Of a stretch of DNA of 64,000 nucleotides, positions 51,130-59,412 are shown piece after piece (position 1 is the first letter of the stretch; each line of letters opens with the position of its first letter). Source of the stretch: Chryseobacterium sp. JUb7 (lineage in GTDB: Bacteria; Bacteroidota; Bacteroidia; Flavobacteriales; Weeksellaceae); contig NZ_JANUFF010000015.1 in NCBI RefSeq assembly GCF_024806495.1, positions 1 to 64,000 on the forward strand, written 5' to 3'. The notes beneath the pieces are model-generated. The model was not told the DNA's origin and did not search any database. It worked only from the letters and a program-made list of their open reading frames with translations. The translations under genes and the position numbers were made by a program.

Positions 51130-52026
51130 TTGAAAAAAATACTATTTATAATATGTTCCTTAGTCTGTGTCAACGCATTTTCACAGATACTGTCTTCGAA
51201 TGTTGAAAAGAAAACCATGGCTTTGGGTGAAGTCAATCATTTTATAATAAAGATTGATAATCTTAGTAATCAGCAGGTCACCGCAGCTCCTAAAAATGAA
51301 CTGCTTCCTTTTCATTTTGAAGAAACAAAAGACAGCATAGGACAGAATCAAAATTTATACGAAAGAAAGATTGAATTTACAGTATATGATGAAGGAAAGT
51401 TTACGATTCCAGAACTTGAATTCAAAGTAGGAAGCAAGGTTTTAAAGACGATTCCTTATGAAATAGATGTGATCAATACTGCCCAAAAAGCCGATCAGAT
51501 CACAGATATTATGAATAATAAGGAGGTAAAGCTTGAAGTAAAAGATTACTGGGAGCTTTATAAATTCTATATTTTAGCGGGATTAGGAATTATTGCTTTG
51601 ATTATTGCGGTCATCATGTTTATCAAATGGGGCAGAAGATCTAAAGATTCGCCTGTTATTGCAACGAATCAGACGTTAAAAGAACTGGATGCACTTAAGA
51701 AGAAAAAGTATGTGGAAATTGGTAATTACCGCTCATTCTATGTAGAACTTATTGACATTTCAAGAAAATTTATTACCCGTCAGTATCATTTGCCTGCAGA
51801 TGTTTTGTTGACGGATGATTTGATTGATTTAATAAAAAAGAATAATACGATTTCCCAGGAAAACGAGAAAGTGGTAGAAAACGTATTTTTGAGAGGGGAT
51901 ATGGTAAAGTTTGCGAAAACTTTTCCTGATAAAGAAACGATGGAAAAAGATTTTGCAGATATCAGAGATTTTGTGAAAAGATCATCAAAAGACTTGGAAT
52001 TCGAAAACTTAAGAAAGGATGTTTAA
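51130..52026 (+). CDS. BatD-like membrane protein, short form
   Basis: A 298-residue protein with a signal peptide (ILFIICSLVCVNAFSQ), a periplasmic beta-sandwich (~20-125, NVEKKTMALGEVNHFIIKIDN), a single transmembrane helix (FYILAGLGIIALIIAVIMFI, ~150-170) and a cytoplasmic helical domain (SFYVELIDISRKFITRQYHLPADVLLTDDL). This resembles a reduced BatD. The start is a TTG at 51130; no ATG precedes the signal peptide. Its 3' end overlaps the batA start by 8 nt, a sign of translational coupling. Confidence 0.8.
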   Translation: MKKILFIICSLVCVNAFSQILSSNVEKKTMALGEVNHFIIKIDNLSNQQVTAAPKNELLPFHFEETKDSIGQNQNLYERKIEFTVYDEGKFTIPELEFKVGSKVLKTIPYEIDVINTAQKADQITDIMNNKEVKLEVKDYWELYKFYILAGLGIIALIIAVIMFIKWGRRSKDSPVIATNQTLKELDALKKKKYVEIGNYRSFYVELIDISRKFITRQYHLPADVLLTDDLIDLIKKNNTISQENEKVVENVFLRGDMVKFAKTFPDKETMEKDFADIRDFVKRSSKDLEFENLRKDV

Positions 52027-53011
52027 TTTTGAATTTTATAGTCCGTGGTTTTTACTGCTTTTCTTTTTGTTTATTCCTTTATTATTTAAGGATGTAAGCA
52101 TAAAAAAAAGAAAGGGAATAAAAGTTCCGACAATTAGAAATATGGAAGGCAGCGGAGGAATCCAGGCTGTACTTTTCTTTCTGAAAACATCCAAGTATGT
52201 GATGCTTTCTGCATTGATCATCGCTATGGCAAGACCGAGAACTTTTACAGTATCTCAGGACCGTGATGATACAAAAGGAATTGATATCATGCTTTCTGTG
52301 GACGTTTCGTTGAGTATGCTGGCCAAGGATTTAACGCCGGACCGTCTTACTGCACTGAAAGATATCGCTATAAAATTTGTCGAAAAAAGACCCAATGACA
52401 GACTCGGTTTAGTAACTTACTCCGGGGAAGCATTTACAAAAGTACCTGTGACATCAGATCATCAGGTGGTTATCGATGAACTGAAAAATCTTAATCCCTT
52501 GGAACTTCAGCCGGGAACTGCAATAGGTGAGGGGCTTTCTGTAGCGGTCAACCACCTTAAAAACAGCAAAGCAAAAAGTAAAATCATCATTTTGATGACC
52601 GATGGTGTCAATACAATAGAAAATGCGATGCCGCCTGCCATTGCTGCTGAACTCGCAAAAAATAACAATATTAAAGTATATTCCATTGGTATCGGAACAA
52701 ACGGATATGCTCTGATGCCGACTCAGACAGATATTTTTGGAGATCTTGTTTTTACAGAAACAGAAGTGAAAATTGATGAGCCTGTATTACGGGAAGTTGC
52801 AGAAATGACTGGTGGAAGATATTTCAGAGCAACCTCAAACAGCAGTCTCGAGGAAGTATATGATGAAATTAATCAATTGGAAAAATCAGATATAAAAGTA
52901 TCAAAACTATATAATTACGAAGAGTATTTCAAAATTTTTCTTTGGATTGCTTTAGGAATGCTGTTGTTTGATGCTTTGTTGAGATGGGTTTTCTATAAAA
53001 TTTTAAGCTGA
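52019..53011 (+). CDS. batA: VWA-domain membrane protein BatA
   Basis: A 330-residue inner-membrane protein. Two N-terminal helices (PWFLLLFFLFIPLLF and VMLSALIIAMARP) flank an AIM/DUF3520-type segment, then a von Willebrand A domain with an intact MIDAS (Asp95, Ser97, Ser99 in DVSLS, and MTDGVN) runs to ~290, followed by a C-terminal helix (IFLWIALGMLLFDALLRW). It overlaps both neighbours (8 nt and 1 nt). Bat proteins support survival under oxidative or envelope stress; the molecular role is unresolved. Confidence 0.93.
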   Translation: MFNFEFYSPWFLLLFFLFIPLLFKDVSIKKRKGIKVPTIRNMEGSGGIQAVLFFLKTSKYVMLSALIIAMARPRTFTVSQDRDDTKGIDIMLSVDVSLSMLAKDLTPDRLTALKDIAIKFVEKRPNDRLGLVTYSGEAFTKVPVTSDHQVVIDELKNLNPLELQPGTAIGEGLSVAVNHLKNSKAKSKIIILMTDGVNTIENAMPPAIAAELAKNNNIKVYSIGIGTNGYALMPTQTDIFGDLVFTETEVKIDEPVLREVAEMTGGRYFRATSNSSLEEVYDEINQLEKSDIKVSKLYNYEEYFKIFLWIALGMLLFDALLRWVFYKILS

Positions 53012-54018
53012 TGGAATGGTATTTAGGTAATTATTGGTATTTATTGTTGCTGTTGCTTTTACCGCTTTTAGCTGTTTTTCTGATCCGCTATTTAAAGTGG
53101 AAAAATAAAAAAAGAGAAATTTTTGCAGACAGTCAGTTTCATGAACTTTTATTTGAAAAAAGATCGGGATTTACAAAATTTTTTCCGGCCCTGTATTTAT
53201 TGGGGACTCTTTTTTTAATCTTTTCAATTATTGATTTATTAAACGGTTCGGAAGAAGTAAAAACGAATCAGAAATTAAATAATGTGATTTTCATGCTTGA
53301 TGTTTCCAACTCTATGAATGCGGAAGATATCAATCCAAGCCGTTTGACGGAGGCTAAAAATCTTATGATCAATACGATGCAGAAGATGAAAAGCGATAAA
53401 GTTGGGATTGTGATTTTTGCAGGACAGGCGGCTTCAATCATGCCATTAACAACAGACTATAATTCAGCGGAAACATATGTCAATGCAATTGAAACCAACT
53501 CAATGCAGATTCAGGGAACAGATTTCCTGAAGGCAATGGAAACTGCTGTTCAGAAATTTAAAAATGTAAACAAAGGCGCCAGAAAAGTTGTGCTGTTAAG
53601 TGATGGTGAAGATAATGAAGGAAATGAGAATGCAGCAATAAATCTGGCAAAGAAAGAAGGAATAATGGTGACTTCGGTAGGAATAGGATCAGATGAAGGA
53701 GCTCCGGTTCCAGAATATGTTTTCGGTCAGTTAATGGGTTACAAGTCTGATATGAATGGTGAAACGGTGATTTCTAAAAGACAGACTGAAGCACTGAAAA
53801 AAATGGTAGAATCAACAGGTGGATCTTATATTGACGGAAACAATATCAATGAAGGTCCGGAAATGATTGTTGATGCATTAAGGAGAAAAGCTTCATCTTC
53901 CGAAACTTTGGTCAAATCTCAGAATGCTAATCATTATTATCAATATTTTTTAGCGATTTCTATATTTTTATTCTTTTTAATTTATATTTTTAATCCTAAA
54001 AGAGATTTTAATGTTTAA
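53011..54018 (+). CDS. batB: VWA-domain membrane protein BatB
   Basis: A 335-residue paralogue of BatA with the same design: N-terminal helices (LLLLLLLPLLAVFLI; ALYLLGTLFLIFSII), VWA domain with MIDAS DVSNS (Asp97, Ser99, Ser101) and LLSDGEDNEG, and a C-terminal helix (YYQYFLAISIFLFFLIYIF). The start overlaps the batA stop by one base. BatA and BatB are thought to form a complex with BatC and BatD. Confidence 0.93.
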   Translation: MEWYLGNYWYLLLLLLLPLLAVFLIRYLKWKNKKREIFADSQFHELLFEKRSGFTKFFPALYLLGTLFLIFSIIDLLNGSEEVKTNQKLNNVIFMLDVSNSMNAEDINPSRLTEAKNLMINTMQKMKSDKVGIVIFAGQAASIMPLTTDYNSAETYVNAIETNSMQIQGTDFLKAMETAVQKFKNVNKGARKVVLLSDGEDNEGNENAAINLAKKEGIMVTSVGIGSDEGAPVPEYVFGQLMGYKSDMNGETVISKRQTEALKKMVESTGGSYIDGNNINEGPEMIVDALRRKASSSETLVKSQNANHYYQYFLAISIFLFFLIYIFNPKRDFNV

Positions 54019-54116
54019 TTTTCGTCTTGTTCAAAGAATGTTACGGTATGACTTTAACCCAATTTTAACAAATAAGACGCTGTTTATTAACATATAAAGG
54101 AATAATTTTGCAAGTG

Positions 54117-54860
54117 ATGAATACTAAAATCATTTTTTTATCGTTTATAATTGTTTTTTCATTCTCAGGTATTTTATTTGGGCAGGAAAGCTATAGAACT
54201 TTGGTATATGAAGGTAACCAAAAATTCAACGGTAAAGACTATGATGGAGCTTCTTCGAAGTATATGGAAGCGATAAAATCCAATGAGAAAGATTTTACCG
54301 CTCATTATAATCTTGGAAATGCTTTGTATAAAAATAAAAAATATGAAGAAGCAAAGACGGAATTTGAAAAGGCACAGCAGCTTTCTCAGACTCTTCCCGA
54401 TAAAGCGGCCTCTCTTCATAATTTAGGAAATACTTATATGCAGATGAATCAACCGGAAAAAGCGGCGGATTATTATAAGCAATCCTTAAAACAAAATCCT
54501 TACAACGAATCGACCAGAAAGAATTATGAAATTGCAAAGTTGAAGGAAAAAGAAAACCAACAAAAGAAAAACGACCAGCAGAATAACTCAGGTAAAGGAG
54601 GCGGTGGTAAAGACCAACAACAAAATGATGATCAAAAAGGAAATGATCAAAAACAAGATCAGGGACAAGGCCAGCAAAATCAAGGCAAGAGTCCGCAAGG
54701 AGATAACCCTGATCCGAACCAGAATAATGAAGGAAAATTACCCAAAGATCTTGAAAACGCAATATTAAATAAAGTAAGCGAAAAAGAAAAAGAAACCGCC
54801 AGAAGAATTTTGAATAAAAATTCTTATTCGATGCCTGAGAGCAACGAGAAAGATTGGTGA
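54117..54860 (+). CDS. batC: TPR protein BatC
   Basis: About 247 residues from the ATG at 54117 (a TTG at 54108 could add three codons). A signal peptide (IIFLSFIIVFSFSGILFGQ) is followed by three TPR repeats (~25-130, DFTAHYNLGNALYKNKKYEEA, ASLHNLGNTYMQMNQPEKAADYY), a highly charged glutamine/asparagine/glycine-rich linker (~155-210) and a short helical end. This is the normal BatC layout. It overlaps the batD start by one base (TGATG). Confidence 0.92.
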   Translation: MNTKIIFLSFIIVFSFSGILFGQESYRTLVYEGNQKFNGKDYDGASSKYMEAIKSNEKDFTAHYNLGNALYKNKKYEEAKTEFEKAQQLSQTLPDKAASLHNLGNTYMQMNQPEKAADYYKQSLKQNPYNESTRKNYEIAKLKEKENQQKKNDQQNNSGKGGGGKDQQQNDDQKGNDQKQDQGQGQQNQGKSPQGDNPDPNQNNEGKLPKDLENAILNKVSEKEKETARRILNKNSYSMPESNEKDW

Positions 54861-56596
54861 TGCAGTATAGATTTGCCCACATATTACTTCTTCTTATATC
54901 CGTAATTTCTTACGGACAGGTCAATCTAACTTTAAAATCAGATAAAACAGATTATAATGGTAAGGAAGCTATTAACCTTACGATTATTTTGGAAATGAAT
55001 GGAGGAGATCTCGTACAGCAGACAGGTTTCCAGCTTCCAGATCTGTCAAAGTTTAATATGATCGGAAGTGGGTCTGTAACCAATACGCTGGTAGATCCTG
55101 AAACCAATACTGTTATTATTCAAAAAGTATCCAGAATTGCTCTTGAGCCCAAACAAAAAGGAAAGGTTAAGATAGGCTCGGTTCTGGTGACAGTCAGCAA
55201 TAAGATTTATAAAACAGAACCTTTTAATATTTTTATAAAAGATGTTGATAGGAAACCTGTTGCTGCCAATACGTCGAATGATGTATATCTGAACATGGAG
55301 ATTGAGGATCGTGATGTGTATCAGGATCAGCCTACAATTGCCGTTCTGAAGGTGTATTCAAAGAATATGGATAATTTCAGGAAGGTGAAAAATATCAGTC
55401 TTCCTAAGAATGAAAACATTAATGTACATCCGGTAAGTTTTGCAAAATCTGAAATTGATCCCTCTGATAACGGAAGTATGGCATCGCAGGTTTTAGCCGT
55501 ATTTATGGTATTTCCAAACGAAGCCGGTTATATAGAAGTTCCTTCTGTTTCGGCATCAGTAAGTTCTTATTCCCATAAAAATAAAATTGTCTCCAATAAG
55601 GTAAGAATTAATGTAAAAAAATTGCCGGAAGGTTCTCCTGAATATTTTAAAAATGCTGTCGGAAACTTCAAGGTAAGTGTTTATAACGAATCCAAAGAAA
55701 AAGTTGAGGTTAAAAAACCGATCAATGTCGTTATAAAAGTTGCTGGAGAAGGAAATTTAGCAGATATGGAGCTTCCGAAAATTGCTGCTTCACCAGACTA
55801 TGAGATTTTTGCGCCGAAAATTACGGCGAAAACAGCTCCGGGTACTACAGGAATTAAAGGAGAAATTCAGGCGCATTATGTGGTTATTCCTAATAAGGCT
55901 GGACCACTTTCTATAAAAACAGAACCCTTTGCTTTTTTTGACCCTGCTGAAAAAGAATATGTAGATTTGGGCCAGCAGACTTTATCTTTAAATTCATTAT
56001 CCCATGAGCAGGTCATGGCATCCCGTTCTACGGTTGAAAAAGTAAATGAATATACCAACACATTTTTAGAAACTGTAAATACACCTGTTTTAAAAACCAC
56101 TACCTTTAAAGTAAAGGAAAAGAGCAAGTTTCACTGGAATGTACTTTTAACTAATATTGCCATATTAATAGGATTATTTATTATCTATCTTTTGTTTAAG
56201 ACTTGGCAAAAAAAACGTAATTTAGTTAAGGAAACTGTACCTGCGAAATCGTTAGGTTCTATTGCGGAAACAGAAAGTGAAATCAGAGAAACTCTAAAAA
56301 CAGATGTCAATGATTATTTCAGTTATCTGGAAAATCTTAAAGATAATGAAGAGTATCAGAAGTTTTTTGATACCGTAGAGGAGTTGGATTCAGAAGTACG
56401 AACTCAGTATTCACAAGGCTCTAAAGAAGATTTTAAGATATTTTTAGAAAATTATAAAGGGAGTGGCGTTGCAGAAGAATACAGAATTCTTTCTCAAAGA
56501 ATTCAAATGGAGAAGTTTGTTCCCGTAAAGTCGATAGAAGGAATAGATGAGCTTTTAAAAGCAATTGTTAATTTGTATTCTCAAATTGATAAATAA
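54860..56596 (+). CDS. batD: BatD (oxygen-tolerance protein)
   Basis: About 578 residues. A signal peptide (FAHILLLLISVISYGQ) is followed by four or five periplasmic beta-sandwich domains (e.g. KTDYNGKEAINLTIILEMNG, VEVKKPINVVIKVAGEGNL), a transmembrane helix at ~435-455 (WNVLLTNIAILIGLFIIYLLF) and a C-terminal cytoplasmic helical region. It is the last gene of the moxR-bat operon. The ATG at 54860 overlaps the batC stop codon. BatD is expected to present the periplasmic face of the Bat complex. Confidence 0.92.
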   Translation: MQYRFAHILLLLISVISYGQVNLTLKSDKTDYNGKEAINLTIILEMNGGDLVQQTGFQLPDLSKFNMIGSGSVTNTLVDPETNTVIIQKVSRIALEPKQKGKVKIGSVLVTVSNKIYKTEPFNIFIKDVDRKPVAANTSNDVYLNMEIEDRDVYQDQPTIAVLKVYSKNMDNFRKVKNISLPKNENINVHPVSFAKSEIDPSDNGSMASQVLAVFMVFPNEAGYIEVPSVSASVSSYSHKNKIVSNKVRINVKKLPEGSPEYFKNAVGNFKVSVYNESKEKVEVKKPINVVIKVAGEGNLADMELPKIAASPDYEIFAPKITAKTAPGTTGIKGEIQAHYVVIPNKAGPLSIKTEPFAFFDPAEKEYVDLGQQTLSLNSLSHEQVMASRSTVEKVNEYTNTFLETVNTPVLKTTTFKVKEKSKFHWNVLLTNIAILIGLFIIYLLFKTWQKKRNLVKETVPAKSLGSIAETESEIRETLKTDVNDYFSYLENLKDNEEYQKFFDTVEELDSEVRTQYSQGSKEDFKIFLENYKGSGVAEEYRILSQRIQMEKFVPVKSIEGIDELLKAIVNLYSQIDK

Positions 56597-56610
56597 TCAA
56601 TTTATTTTCA

Positions 56611-56618
56611 TATTTTTG
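56611..56618 (+). promoter_or_regulatory. Candidate -7 box of marC
   Basis: TATTTTTG matches TAnnTTTG 22 nt before the marC ATG. A TTG at 56586-56588 is 22 nt upstream, slightly more than the usual spacing. Confidence 0.45.
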
Positions 56619-56640
56619 CGAAATTTTTAATTACAAAGAG

Positions 56641-57243
56641 ATGGAAGTTTTTAATGATTTTTCTATAAAAGAGATCGTTACCTGTTTTATGGTACTATTT
56701 GCCGTAATTGATATTATTGGTTCAGTTCCCATTGTGGTAAGTCTGCAGCAGAAATTCGGACAGATTGAAGCTGGTAAAGCTTCTATTACCGCAGGAGTGA
56801 TCATGATTATTTTTCTGTTTGTCGGAAACAAAATCCTTAAGCTAATCGGAGTAGATGTTAATTCATTTGCTATTGCCGGAGCTTTTGTGATATTTATCAT
56901 AGCCCTGGAAATGATTCTGGGAATTGAGATTAACAAAACAACTGAAGCAAAGGCTGCATCCATTGTCCCTATTGCATTTCCGCTTGTTGCCGGAGCCGGA
57001 ACCCTTACGACTACCTTATCGCTTAGAGCTGAATTTCATGATATTAATATTATTTTAGGAATCGTTCTCAATACAATTTTCGTATATTTGGTGCTGAAAT
57101 CTGCGAAATGGCTAGAGAAGAAAATGGGCGAGGCTACGTTGTCTATTCTGCAAAAGGTTTTCGGAATTATCCTTTTGGCAATTTCAATAAAATTATTCAC
57201 CGCAAACTTTGCACAATTAGTGCAGAATTATATTAATTTTTAA
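56641..57243 (+). CDS. MarC-family membrane protein
   Basis: A 200-residue inner-membrane protein with six transmembrane helices. The family stretches VLFAVIDIIGSVPIVVSLQQ and IPIAFPLVAGAGTLTT-like (IVPIAFPLVAGAGTLTTTLS) are both present. MarC proteins are annotated as putative antibiotic-resistance or small-molecule transporters, but their substrate is not known and MarC itself does not confer multidrug resistance. It is followed after 5 nt by a small membrane protein. Confidence 0.9.
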   Translation: MEVFNDFSIKEIVTCFMVLFAVIDIIGSVPIVVSLQQKFGQIEAGKASITAGVIMIIFLFVGNKILKLIGVDVNSFAIAGAFVIFIIALEMILGIEINKTTEAKAASIVPIAFPLVAGAGTLTTTLSLRAEFHDINIILGIVLNTIFVYLVLKSAKWLEKKMGEATLSILQKVFGIILLAISIKLFTANFAQLVQNYINF

Positions 57244-57248
57244 GTATC

Positions 57249-57443
57249 ATGCAGAAGTTTTATAAAGTATTTTTAGTAGTGTTAATTATTATTGTTGCAA
57301 TTAATGTATATGCAATAGATTGGCAATCAGATGTTTTGTCAGAAGATAATCTTAAGTTTATTTTCTCAATTGCCGCAGGTGTTCTTGGTTTAATCTTACT
57401 TTTTGTAATGAATACATGGAGTAAAATTGGCGTAAAGAAATAA
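57249..57443 (+). CDS. Small two-helix membrane protein
   Basis: A 64-residue protein with two predicted helices (KVFLVVLIIIVAINVYAI and FIFSIAAGVLGLILLFVM) and short charged ends. The 5-nt gap to marC and the terminator right after it support it as a real, co-transcribed gene. No family recognised. Confidence 0.7.
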   Translation: MQKFYKVFLVVLIIIVAINVYAIDWQSDVLSEDNLKFIFSIAAGVLGLILLFVMNTWSKIGVKK

Positions 57444-57465
57444 ATAGTACAATATTTAGTCTATA

Positions 57466-57503
57466 TAAAAACCTCTTTCAGGCGAAAGAGGTTTTATTTT
57501 TTT
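57466..57503 (+). terminator. Terminator after the marC operon
   Basis: 12-bp stem AACCTCTTTC / GAAAGAGGTT with loop AGGC, followed by ATTTTTTT. It lies between the marC unit and the convergent menF-like gene. Confidence 0.85.
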
Positions 57504-57534
57504 ATTGAATGTCTTACGGAGCTTTGGAAGTCTA

Positions 57535-58503
57535 TCAGGAAATGACTAAATTTTTCAAAACAGCCTCAGACTTCAATTCTGTTTCAAGCCATTCTTTATG
57601 GGGGTCGCTTTGAGCTGTAATTCCACCACCGACAAATAAATGAACTGCATTTTGGTAAAGCTTTGCACAACGCAGATTGACAAAATACTGAACCGTTTCT
57701 TCCGTTTCTATTTTGATATATCCTGAATAAAGCTCACGCGGATATTTTTCGAACTTTTCTATATTTTCCTTACAAAAATCTTTAGGTATTCCGCAGACAG
57801 CCGGAGTAGGATGAAGATCATGAATTAATGCATCCAGATTTTCAGGATCTATTTTTATTTTGAAATCAGTTCTGAGATGCTTGATATTTCCTGAAATATG
57901 ATCATAAGTTTCTGATTTTTCAATGCTATCCGAATAATTTTTCAGAATATTCTCGATATACTCAGAAACAGGCTTTTGTTCTTCAATTTCTTTTTGAGAC
58001 CAGCTTTCTGAAACCGGAAGCGTGCCAGCCAGGCTCATTGTTTCAAATTCATGAGTCGTTTTATTGAATTTTCCTAAAACTTCCGAAAATGCTCCTATCC
58101 ATGCATCATCTCCATTATTGAAAATGTATCTGAAAGCATTCGGGTAAGATTTACATAGATTATTAAAACTTTCCTTCAGGTCAATTTCTTTAAAATCGGT
58201 AAAAAGTTTTCGTCGGGAATACACCAATTTTGGGAGGTTGTTTTCTTTGATAACTTCAATGATTTTTTCCAGATTCTGTAAATACTCGCTCTCTGTTTCT
58301 GCTATAAAATGATCTTTACTTTCCGGTAATTCTTTACTGGTAATAGATATTTTATTAAAATTTTCAGAATCAATTTCAGTAAGATCTCCATCAAAATGAA
58401 GTTGCCTCAAGCGGTCGAAAGAATTGAAAATTACAGTATTTATATCGTTATTTTGACTGGTAGAATAGAGTTTTTCGTTAAATGGAAATTTGAAATAAAT
58501 CAT
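57535..58503 (-). CDS. menF: Isochorismate synthase (chorismate-binding enzyme)
   Basis: A 322-residue enzyme of the chorismate-utilising family. The conserved C-terminal half has SLAGTLPVSE, HDLHPTPAVCGIPKDFC, ELYSGYIKIE and HLFVGGGITAQSDPHKEW, the features of isochorismate synthases rather than anthranilate or PABA synthases. It would make isochorismate for menaquinone, the pathway of the menC gene at 30 kb. The N-terminal region is short, as usual in Bacteroidota. It lies 22 nt after the outer-membrane protein gene, so it may be partly read from the sigma-factor transcript. Confidence 0.88.
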   Translation of the reverse strand: MIYFKFPFNEKLYSTSQNNDINTVIFNSFDRLRQLHFDGDLTEIDSENFNKISITSKELPESKDHFIAETESEYLQNLEKIIEVIKENNLPKLVYSRRKLFTDFKEIDLKESFNNLCKSYPNAFRYIFNNGDDAWIGAFSEVLGKFNKTTHEFETMSLAGTLPVSESWSQKEIEEQKPVSEYIENILKNYSDSIEKSETYDHISGNIKHLRTDFKIKIDPENLDALIHDLHPTPAVCGIPKDFCKENIEKFEKYPRELYSGYIKIETEETVQYFVNLRCAKLYQNAVHLFVGGGITAQSDPHKEWLETELKSEAVLKNLVIS

Positions 58504-58525
58504 GAATGTAATTCTTTATCGAAAA

Positions 58526-59401
58526 TCAATATCTGGAAATTATGTATGAAATTCCTAAACTGATTTTTCTTTCTGCAAAGGTATTATTAGTCTTAAAGAT
58601 GTCAAAATCAAATGAGCTGTTTTTTAAAGATACATTCTTCATTTTGTATTGCTGATAATCTGCAGAGATCAAAAATCGTCTGAATACCCGGTATTGTATT
58701 CCCAGGGAAAAGCCCAGATTATTTTGAGTTGTTTTAAAATCATCTGATTTATCAAGGACGTTATTTTCAGGAACCAGGAATTGCATTTTATAGGTATTTC
58801 TGTTCATCATAAGTCCTGCATAAGGACGAATGTTTTTCCATTCGTAGAAAAATTTCAGCTGAATAGCATATTCGAAATGTTTATTATTAAATCTCTGAAA
58901 CAGCAGTGGCTGATGGTCTTCGGTGAAATAAAAACCATTGAGATAGGTGTCTTCTTTATTCGCATCAAGGTCAAATGTAGAATTCCAATGATAAATGTTG
59001 GCAGAAAGCATTAATGATAATCGCGGACTGAAGAAATTTTTTGAAATCCATGCTCCAAAATGTTCTCCCATCTGTTGTTTATGGCTCGAGAGTTCTCTGG
59101 CCCAGCTGCTGCTTTTGATACCAATTCCTGTTTCAATGCCGTATTGAAATAAATAAGAAGTTCTTATTTCTGTATTTGAATCTTCTGCTAAAAGATTATT
59201 TTTAATGGATATTTCCGCAATGTTTCTGTCAGAGATTATTATGTCCTTGGGGACTATTTTTAAAGGTTTTTCGAGATAAATGGTGTCATAAACGACTACT
59301 TTTTCATAAACATAAACAGTATCAATCTTTTTTTTATTTTGTGCTATTGAAAAATTTGCGATAATAATGAATAATAGGAAAATTAGCTTTTTAAAAAACA
59401 T
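58526..59401 (-). CDS. Outer-membrane beta-barrel protein linked to the sigma factor
   Basis: A 291-residue protein. It has a signal peptide (KLIFLLFIIIANFSIAQ), then a periplasmic stretch of alternating valine/tyrosine (IDTVYVYEKVVVYDTIYLEK, residues 26-45), a linker to ~75, and a beta-barrel of about ten strands (QYGIETGIGIKSSSW, LSLMLSANIYHWNSTF, YRVFRRFLISADYQQYKM) ending in ISLGISYIISRY with a terminal Tyr. It starts 11 nt after the sigma factor stop, so both are one operon. I recognise no named family. The DTIY-type motif is also present at the C-terminus of the sigma protein. Confidence 0.75.
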   Translation of the reverse strand: MFFKKLIFLLFIIIANFSIAQNKKKIDTVYVYEKVVVYDTIYLEKPLKIVPKDIIISDRNIAEISIKNNLLAEDSNTEIRTSYLFQYGIETGIGIKSSSWARELSSHKQQMGEHFGAWISKNFFSPRLSLMLSANIYHWNSTFDLDANKEDTYLNGFYFTEDHQPLLFQRFNNKHFEYAIQLKFFYEWKNIRPYAGLMMNRNTYKMQFLVPENNVLDKSDDFKTTQNNLGFSLGIQYRVFRRFLISADYQQYKMKNVSLKNSSFDFDIFKTNNTFAERKISLGISYIISRY

Positions 59402-59412
59402 GGATCGTGATT

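Noticed and set aside
54295..54882. 195-codon frame antisense to batC
   Set aside because: It is a by-product of the Gln/Asn-rich low-complexity coding of batC; no independent signal.
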